Shown here one piece after another: positions 30,790-38,147 of a stretch of DNA of 38,147 nucleotides (within the stretch, counting starts at the first letter, position 1; every line of letters starts with the position of its first letter). The position numbers and the translations under genes are program-made. The stretch is from Actinobacteria bacterium HGW-Actinobacteria-5 (GTDB lineage Bacteria > Actinomycetota > Actinomycetes > Propionibacteriales > Propionibacteriaceae). Location: positions 1 to 38,147 of the forward strand of contig PHEV01000013.1 in NCBI GenBank assembly GCA_002843035.1. The letters are read 5' to 3'. The notes under the pieces are model-generated. The model had not been told where the DNA came from. It searched no databases and was given only the letters and a program-made list of their open reading frames with translations.

Positions 30790-31375
30790 GCAGGTCGGGT
30801 TCGGCTACGACCTCTCGCGTCCGGTGCTGTCCGGCTTCTCCCTCGACCTGCCGGAGGCGGGCACGGTCTGCCTGCTCGGACCCTCCGGCTGCGGCAAGAC
30901 GACGCTGCTCCGGCTGCTCGCGGGGTTGGCGGTGCCGCAGTCCGGCCGGATCGTCGGGCTGGACGGGCGTCCGGCGGCAGTGGTCTTCCAGGAGGACCGG
31001 CTGTTGCCATGGGAGACCGCCTGGCAGAACGCCGTCACCCGCCCTGACGACGGCCAGCGGGAACGGGCCCGGGACTGGCTGGTCCGGCTCGGGCTCGGCG
31101 AGAGCCTGCACCGGCGTCCCGGCGAACTCAGCGGTGGAATGAAGCGCCGGGTGGCGATGGCCCGGGCGCTCGCGTCCGACGCCGAACTGCTCCTCCTCGA
31201 CGAACCGTTCACGGGGCTGGACGAGACGGCCTGGCGGCAGGCCGCGGACCTCCTCTCGGGCGCGACGGACGAGAACCGGCTGACCGTGCTGGTCACCCAC
31301 CTGCCCGAGCAGGCGGCGGCGCTGGGCGCCGCGGTCGTTCGGCTGGACGGCCCGCCGCTGCGCCGGCTCAGTTGA
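30776..31375 (+). CDS. ABC transporter ATP-binding protein (NitT/TauT type)
   Basis: 199 residues, short for the family (usually 240-260). Walker A GPSGCGKTT near residue 35, Q-loop VVFQEDRLLPW, signature LSGGMKRR, Walker B LLLLDEPF, and the H-loop Thr-His in LVTHLPEQA are all present, so it should hydrolyse ATP. The missing length is mostly after the H-loop and in the helical domain. It overlaps the permease by 14 nt. Its last codons overlap the last codons of the convergent hydrogenase gene by 8 nt. Together with the two preceding genes it forms a complete importer. Confidence 0.9.
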   Translation: MPRLEQVGFGYDLSRPVLSGFSLDLPEAGTVCLLGPSGCGKTTLLRLLAGLAVPQSGRIVGLDGRPAAVVFQEDRLLPWETAWQNAVTRPDDGQRERARDWLVRLGLGESLHRRPGELSGGMKRRVAMARALASDAELLLLDEPFTGLDETAWRQAADLLSGATDENRLTVLVTHLPEQAAALGAAVVRLDGPPLRRLS

Positions 31376-34300
31376 TCGGCATCGTGACCGGGACGGCAGC
31401 CTTCTCCCTGTAGGGCTGGTAGGTCGTGTGCAGCAGGTGGTGCGCCTTCTCCGAGTTCGGCTCGCCGTAGAACTCGTCGTAGAGCCGCTGGATGTCGGGG
31501 TTGTCCTGGGAGCGGCGGTACTTGCTGGACCGGTCAATGTCGAAGAGCACTTCGGTGCGCTGGCGGAGCTCGCCGACCTTGGCCGGTGCGGGGTTGCCGG
31601 CGCCGTCGATGCAGCCGCCGGGGCAGGCCATGATCTCGATCAGGTCGTAGCCGACGTCCTCACCGGCGACCACGCGCTGGACCAGGGGCTCGGCGTTGCC
31701 CAGCCCGGAGATCACCGCCACCCGGACGGTCTTCCCGCCGGCGGTGATGGTCGCGTCCTTGATCCCCTGCAGTCCTCGCACCGCCTGGAACTCCAGGTGG
31801 TCGGGGTGCGCTTCGCCGGTGAGCTTCTCGACGGCCATCCGCAGGGCGGCCTCGGCCACGCCGCCGGAGGCACCGAAGATCACGCCGGCTCCGGTGACCC
31901 GGGAGTAGGGGTCGTCGAACCGGTCGGGCGCGATCTGCTTGGGGTCGAGCCGCACCATGTTCATCATCTCGATGAACTCGCTGGTGGTGACGACGGCGTC
32001 GACGTCGCGGATCCCGTCGGTGGCGAACTCGGGCCGGGCCGCTTCGTACTTCTTGGCCAGGCACGGCACGATCGAGACCACGTACAGGTCGTCCAGCGAG
32101 ATCCCGTAGGTCTGCGCGAAGTGCGTCTTGACCGTCGTGCCCATCATCTGTTGCGGCGACTTGCAGCTGGACAGGTGCGGGATCAGTTCGGGGTAGCGCT
32201 TCTCGACGAGGTTCACCCAGCCGGGGCAGCAGGACGTGAACTGGGGCATCACGCCGCCGGCGCTGACCCGGTTCAGGAACTCGGTGGTCTCCTCCATGAT
32301 GGTCAGGTCGGCGGCGAAGCTGAAGTCGAACACCTTGTCGAACCCGATCGCGCGCATCAGCCCTGCGACGAACGGGGACGCCTCTTCCGGTGTCTTGCCG
32401 TACTGGGCCGCGATCACGCTTCGCGGCGCGGGCGCGACAAAGCCGACCACGACCTTGGTCGGGTCGTTGATGGCGTGGAACACCTCGGGACGCTCGCGGA
32501 CGTAGTCCAGTGCGCCGCAGGGGCAGGCCGTGACGCACTGGCCACAGGAGACGCAGTCGGTCTCGATCAGTGGCCGGCCGTCGTGGGTGCCGACCCTGAG
32601 CTGGCCGCCACGGAACTGGAAGGCCAGGACGCCGGGTCCCTCGATCTCGGCGCAGGCAGCGACACAGCGTCCGCACGAAATGCACTTGTTGTGGTCGCGG
32701 ATGATGAAGGGGTGATCGCGCACGATCAGGGAGTGCGGCCGCAGGTGCAGTGGCTCGACGTAGGTCACCGCAGCCTTGGTCGCCACCTGGCGCAGGTCGC
32801 AGTCGAACCGCTCCTTGCAGCCGCACTTCATGCAGCGCGCCGCCTCGGCCCGGGCATCCGCCGCCGTGTAGCCGAGTTCGACCTCCCGGAAGTCGGTGAG
32901 CCGCGCGCTGACGGACTCGGCCGGCATCTCGTGGCGGAGCAGCGTGGGACGTGCCTCGAACTCGTCGCGGGGGAGGTCCTCCAGCGATCCGCGGCTGCAG
33001 TTGTAGGAGGCCGGCTCGCCCCGGACGTAGCCCTTGGTGACGAATTGGTCCATCGCCCAGGCGGCCCTGCGACCCGCGGCCACGGCCTCGATCACAGTGG
33101 CGGGCCCGGTGACGCAGTCGCCACCGGCGAAGACCTTGGACTCCGATGCCTCCATGGTGGAGCCGTCAATCTCGATGTCGCCCCACTTGTTCAGCCGGAC
33201 CGGCAGGTCGTTGTAGAGGAACTGGGTGTTGGTGCTCTGACCGATCGCCCCGATGATCAGGGAGGCCTTGATCGCGAAATCGCTGCCCTCCACCGGCACC
33301 GGGCGCCGACGGCCGGACCGGTCGGGCTCGCCCAGCACCATCTCCATGCACCGCAGCACCAGACCGCCGTTCTCACGCACGATCGAGGTCGGCGCGGCGA
33401 GGAACCGCAGTTCGACGCCCTCGGCCTCCGCATCGACGACCTCGTGCGGTTGCGCCGGCATCTCGTCCCTGGTGCGCCGGTAGAGCAGCACGACCCGCTT
33501 CGCTCCGCGACGGATCGCGGTGCGCGCGCAGTCGATCGCGGTGTTACCGCCGCCGACCACCACCACCGAGTCTCCGGGTGCCGGGTCGGTGCCCTTGGTG
33601 ACCTCCCGCAGGTAGCCGATCCCCGTCCACACGCCCTCGGAGTTCTCGCCGGGCAGGTTCATCGGGGTGGCCGTCCACGACCCGATGGCCAGGTAGACCG
33701 CGTCGAAGTCGTGCTGGAGGTCCTCCAGGTGCAGGTGCGTGCCGAGCGCCTTGTTGCAGATGATCCGCACGCCGAGCGCGGTGATCGTGGCGATCTCGGC
33801 GTCGAGGACGGCCTTGGGCAGCCGGTACTCCGGGATTCCGTAGCGCATCATGCCGCCCGGGTGCGGCATCGCCTCGAACACGGTCACCTCGTGGCCGGAC
33901 GCGGCGGCGTAGAAGGCCGCGCTCAGCCCGGAAGGGCCGGCGCCGATGATCGCGATCCGCTTGCCGGTCGGACGGGCGACGGTGGGAAGCCAGGGCTGCT
34001 CGCGGCCGAGGTCCCAGTCGGCGGCGAACCGCTTCACGTTGTTGATCGCCACCGCGCTGTCGACCAGGTTGCGCCGGCACTGTGCCTCGCAGGTGTGCGG
34101 GCAGACCCGGCCACAGGCGGACGGGAACGGGTTGCGGTCCTTGATCACCCGGACAGCCGCCTCGAAGTTCCCGTCCGCGACCAGGGCGAGGTAGCGCTGG
34201 ATGTCGATGTGGGCCGGGCAGGTCTGCTGGCAGGGCGGCTCGCAGTCGGCGTTGTGGTCGCACAGCAACTGCTCCACGCGCACCTTGCGGTAGGCGTCGA

Positions 34301-34562
34301 TGGTGGCCGACCGGGTCTGGATGACCATGCCCGCCTCGACCGGGGTGATGCACGACTTCACCTCTCGGTGCTCGCTGCCCACCTCCACCACGCACAACCC
34401 GCAGTTGCCGTTGGCGCGCTCCAGGCGGACGTCATTGCAGAGCGCAGGGACGTCGAAGCCCTCCTTCTGCAGCGCGCTCAGGATGGTGAGCCCGGACTCG
34501 ACCTCGACGTCGCGTCCGTCGACGGTGATGGCAACGCTGGTGCGTTCGGACAACTCCTGCAT
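31368..34562 (-). CDS. [FeFe]-hydrogenase fused to NuoG-like Fe-S and GltD-like flavoprotein modules
   Basis: 1064 residues. Order: [2Fe-2S] domain (Cys42, 54, 57, 71); NuoG-like His/Cys cluster (Cys101, His103, Cys107, Cys111); GltD-type 4Fe-4S region (CPAHID at 115, SACGRVCPHTCEAQC at 148-162); FAD fold GAGPSG (207-212); NAD(P) fold VVGGGNTAIDCA (335-346). Two ferredoxin clusters follow (CISCGRC 627-633, DCVSCGQC 669-676). The H-cluster domain has L1 TSCCPGW (776-782), L2 PCLAKKYE (Cys834) and L3 MACPGGC (Cys980, Cys984). All four H-cluster ligands and the proton-relay Cys778 are present, and a small-subunit tail ends it. It should couple NAD(P)H and H2, like glutamate-synthase-linked group A2 enzymes. 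L3 continues DGAGNP rather than GGGQP. No HydEFG maturases are in the window. Start by GGGAGG 5 nt upstream. Confidence 0.9.
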   Translation of the reverse strand: MQELSERTSVAITVDGRDVEVESGLTILSALQKEGFDVPALCNDVRLERANGNCGLCVVEVGSEHREVKSCITPVEAGMVIQTRSATIDAYRKVRVEQLLCDHNADCEPPCQQTCPAHIDIQRYLALVADGNFEAAVRVIKDRNPFPSACGRVCPHTCEAQCRRNLVDSAVAINNVKRFAADWDLGREQPWLPTVARPTGKRIAIIGAGPSGLSAAFYAAASGHEVTVFEAMPHPGGMMRYGIPEYRLPKAVLDAEIATITALGVRIICNKALGTHLHLEDLQHDFDAVYLAIGSWTATPMNLPGENSEGVWTGIGYLREVTKGTDPAPGDSVVVVGGGNTAIDCARTAIRRGAKRVVLLYRRTRDEMPAQPHEVVDAEAEGVELRFLAAPTSIVRENGGLVLRCMEMVLGEPDRSGRRRPVPVEGSDFAIKASLIIGAIGQSTNTQFLYNDLPVRLNKWGDIEIDGSTMEASESKVFAGGDCVTGPATVIEAVAAGRRAAWAMDQFVTKGYVRGEPASYNCSRGSLEDLPRDEFEARPTLLRHEMPAESVSARLTDFREVELGYTAADARAEAARCMKCGCKERFDCDLRQVATKAAVTYVEPLHLRPHSLIVRDHPFIIRDHNKCISCGRCVAACAEIEGPGVLAFQFRGGQLRVGTHDGRPLIETDCVSCGQCVTACPCGALDYVRERPEVFHAINDPTKVVVGFVAPAPRSVIAAQYGKTPEEASPFVAGLMRAIGFDKVFDFSFAADLTIMEETTEFLNRVSAGGVMPQFTSCCPGWVNLVEKRYPELIPHLSSCKSPQQMMGTTVKTHFAQTYGISLDDLYVVSIVPCLAKKYEAARPEFATDGIRDVDAVVTTSEFIEMMNMVRLDPKQIAPDRFDDPYSRVTGAGVIFGASGGVAEAALRMAVEKLTGEAHPDHLEFQAVRGLQGIKDATITAGGKTVRVAVISGLGNAEPLVQRVVAGEDVGYDLIEIMACPGGCIDGAGNPAPAKVGELRQRTEVLFDIDRSSKYRRSQDNPDIQRLYDEFYGEPNSEKAHHLLHTTYQPYREKAAVPVTMPIN

Positions 34563-34691
34563 GGCAGCCTCCCCGATGAGACCGGGCCGGCGACTGTGAG
34601 TGACTCCGGCGACCAGCTGTAAGTACATTCTCTCATAGACAACCGGCGTGCTTGGTTCCCTTGCGCCTATTCTGGCTCATCCGGAGGCATT

Positions 34692-34720
34692 TTGACGCTC
34701 GCGGAGCCATCAAGTAGCCT
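34692..34720 (+). promoter_or_regulatory. Promoter of the str operon
   Basis: TTGACG (34692-34697), a 17-nt spacer and TAGCCT (34715-34720) lie about 130 nt before rpsL. The stretch 34563-34858 otherwise holds only the upstream region of the divergent hydrogenase gene, in which I see no clear promoter. Confidence 0.65.
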
Positions 34721-34858
34721 TGACCGTTGTGTTCGGGCGACCGAACCATGCGTGCGTGCGCCGCGTCCGGCCGCCGTCTCCGAGGTTTGCTCGAAGAGCG
34801 GGGGCTGGTGGCGCTCGGCGCGCGCCCCGCCATCATCAACGGAAAGAGATAGCAGCCG

Positions 34859-35230
34859 GTGCCCACTATCCAGCAGTTGGTCCGCAAGGGCCGCACGGAC
34901 AAGGTCAGCAAGAACAAGACCCCTGCGCTGAAGGGTTCCCCGCAGCGCCGCGGCGTGTGCACCCGCGTGTACACCACCACCCCGAAGAAGCCGAACTCGG
35001 CCCTGCGCAAGGTCGCCCGCGTCCGGCTGTCCTCCGGTGTCGAGGTCACGGCCTACATCCCGGGCGTCGGTCACAACCTGCAGGAGCACTCGATGGTGCT
35101 GGTCCGCGGTGGTCGTGTGAAGGACCTCCCGGGCGTCCGCTACAAGATCATCCGCGGCTCCCTGGACACCCAGGGAGTGAAGAACCGCAAGCAGGCGCGC
35201 AGCCGCTACGGCGCGAAGAAGGAGAAGTAA
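34859..35230 (+). CDS. rpsL: 30S ribosomal protein S12
   Basis: 123 residues. It sits at the decoding centre. [14 protein letters not shown] opens it; [19 protein letters not shown] carries the conserved Lys at the main streptomycin-resistance position in its wild-type state; [20 protein letters not shown] closes it. GTG start with GGAAAGAG upstream. Its stop overlaps the rpsG start (TAATG). Confidence 0.97.
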   Translation: MPTIQQLVRKGRTDKVSKNKTPALKGSPQRRGVCTRVYTTTPKKPNSALRKVARVRLSSGVEVTAYIPGVGHNLQEHSMVLVRGGRVKDLPGVRYKIIRGSLDTQGVKNRKQARSRYGAKKEK

Positions 35231-35700
35231 TGCCTCGCAAGGGTCCCGCCCCGAAGCGTCCGGTCGTCGTCGATCCGGTCTACGGCTCGCCGCTGGTTTC
35301 CCAGCTGGTCAGCAAGATCCTGCTGGACGGCAAGAAGACCACCGCGCAGAGCATCGTCTACGACGCCCTCGAGGGCACCCGGTCGAAGACCGGCGTCGAT
35401 CCCGTGCAGACCCTCAAGAAGGCGCTGGACAACATCCGTCCCGCCCTCGAGGTGAAGAGCCGTCGGGTCGGTGGCGCCACCTACCAGGTGCCGGTCGAGG
35501 TGAAGCCCGCGCGGGCGAACACCCTGGCACTGCGCTGGCTGGTCAGCTTCTCCCGGCAGCGTCGCGAGAAGACCATGACCGAGCGGCTGATGAACGAGCT
35601 GCTGGACGCCTCCAACGGCCTCGGCGCCTCCGTGAAGCGGCGCGAGGACACCCACAAGATGGCCGAGGCGAACCGCGCGTTCGCCCACTACCGCTGGTGA
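35230..35700 (+). CDS. rpsG: 30S ribosomal protein S7
   Basis: 156 residues, normal. It nucleates the 30S head and contacts the E-site t[33 protein letters not shown] starts it, [11 protein letters not shown] and [15 protein letters not shown] end it. Translationally coupled to rpsL through a 1-nt overlap. Confidence 0.97.
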   Translation: MPRKGPAPKRPVVVDPVYGSPLVSQLVSKILLDGKKTTAQSIVYDALEGTRSKTGVDPVQTLKKALDNIRPALEVKSRRVGGATYQVPVEVKPARANTLALRWLVSFSRQRREKTMTERLMNELLDASNGLGASVKRREDTHKMAEANRAFAHYRW

Positions 35701-35723
35701 CCAGCACCAACGACTGACCCAAC

Positions 35724-35755
35724 GCAGGGCACGGCAGACCCACGCCGTGCCCTGC
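35724..35755 (+). terminator. Strong hairpin between rpsG and fusA
   Basis: A perfect 12-bp stem, GCAGGGCACGGC with GCCGTGCCCTGC, and an 8-nt loop. There is no T-run, so it may be a processing site or a partial stop that sets the ratio between rpsLG and fusA messages. Confidence 0.55.
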
Positions 35756-35817
35756 ACACTGACCGGGGCGTCCAGGACGGGACGTCGAGACTGAGTAGAA
35801 CGGAAGGTTGAGCCCCC

Positions 35818-37929
<2,112 letters not shown>

Positions 37930-37931
37930 GT

Positions 37932-37960
37932 TTGACTCAGGCACCACGGTAGAGAAAACT
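37932..37960 (+). promoter_or_regulatory. Candidate tuf promoter
   Basis: TTGACT (37932-37937), a 17-nt spacer and AAAACT (37955-37960) lie in the 129-nt fusA-tuf gap, just past the fusA stop. A separate tuf promoter is common in bacteria. Confidence 0.45.
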
Positions 37961-38058
37961 TGGCGTGGTCCGTGCCCAGCGCGGACCGTGACCAGGCAGT
38001 CAATCAACCAGTAACGCCCCGCGACCCGCGTGGCGACTATTCCGAAAGAGGAGCCCAA

Positions 38059-38147
38059 GTGGCAAAGGCCAAGTTCGAGCGGACCAAGCCGCACTGCAAC
38101 ATCGGCACCATCGGGCACATCGACCACGGCAAGACCACGCTCACCGC
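38059..38147 (+). CDS. tuf: Elongation factor Tu (N-terminal fragment)
   Basis: Only the first 29 codons are in the window; the gene runs off the right edge. It reads [16 protein letters not shown] and on to the P-loop GHIDHGKTT, diagnostic of EF-Tu, which carries aminoacyl-tRNA to the ribosome. GTG start with AGGAG 7 nt upstream. Confidence 0.96.
   Translation, partial: MAKAKFERTKPHCNIGTIGHIDHGKTTLT

Noticed and set aside
31428-34622. Long plus-strand open frame opposite the hydrogenase gene
   Set aside because: The minus strand has every Fe-S, FAD and H-cluster motif in one frame; the plus frame is Gly/Val/Arg-rich noise.
34970-35030. Streptomycin-resistance change in S12
   Set aside because: KKPNSALRK keeps the sensitive-type Lys.

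Overview
This 38-kb window is GC-rich chromosomal DNA from an actinobacterium. The gene order rpmG - two MaoC-fold dehydratases - murB - aminotransferase - metG - tRNA-Trp - secE - nusG - rplKA - rplJL - rpoBC, then rpsL - rpsG - fusA - tuf, is typical of that phylum. Polyprenol-phosphate-mannose transferase chemistry, GTG/TTG starts and many apparently leaderless starts agree. The order Propionibacteriales is my best guess; that is inference from gene content and ribosomal protein style, with no tree behind it.

Layout. 1-1305: the 5' part of an assimilatory sulfite/nitrite reductase gene (minus strand), preceded by a 23-residue leader peptide ending in Met-Cys-Cys-Ala-Cys, a cysteine attenuator. 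1306-3755: an MptB-like mannosyltransferase overlapping a 3-hydroxyisobutyryl-CoA hydrolase. 3759-3830: a 30-bp inverted repeat. 3816-6165 (minus): yajQ, a Zn/PLP D-amino-acid lyase and exonuclease III in one tight operon. 6316-9290: tRNA-Tyr, fumC (minus), an alkyltransferase-like protein paired with a family-5 uracil-DNA glycosylase, tRNA-Thr and tRNA-Met. 9326-18961: rpmG, hadA/hadB-like genes, murB, aminotransferase, metG, tRNA-Trp, secE, nusG, rplKA and rplJL, with an L10 leader attenuator in front of rplJ. 19163-20681: a divergent pair lying between rplL and rpoB, made of a 48-residue pre-peptide with a signal sequence and an XRE-HTH plus TPR-like regulator. 20682-21059: a structured non-coding stretch with the rpoB promoter. 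21060-28952: rpoB, rpoC and rpiB. 28962-31375: a NitT/TauT-type ABC importer of unknown substrate. 31368-34562 (minus): a 1064-residue fusion of NuoG-like Fe-S modules, a GltD-like flavoprotein and a complete [FeFe]-hydrogenase. 34859-38147: the str operon, ending in a partial tuf gene.

The most interesting element is the 19.1-20.7 kb module. A secreted small-peptide gene and an HTH-TPR regulator diverge from a shared region carrying overlapping TTGAC/GTCAA dyads, and the same half-sites recur over the regulator's stop codon, upstream of rpoB. This is the architecture of RRNPP peptide quorum sensing (PlcR-PapR, Rgg-SHP, ComR-ComS), which is best known from Firmicutes, here wedged into the ribosomal protein/RNA polymerase cluster of an actinobacterium. 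The other main points are the hydrogenase fusion, the cysteine attenuator and the L10 attenuator with mutually exclusive pairings.
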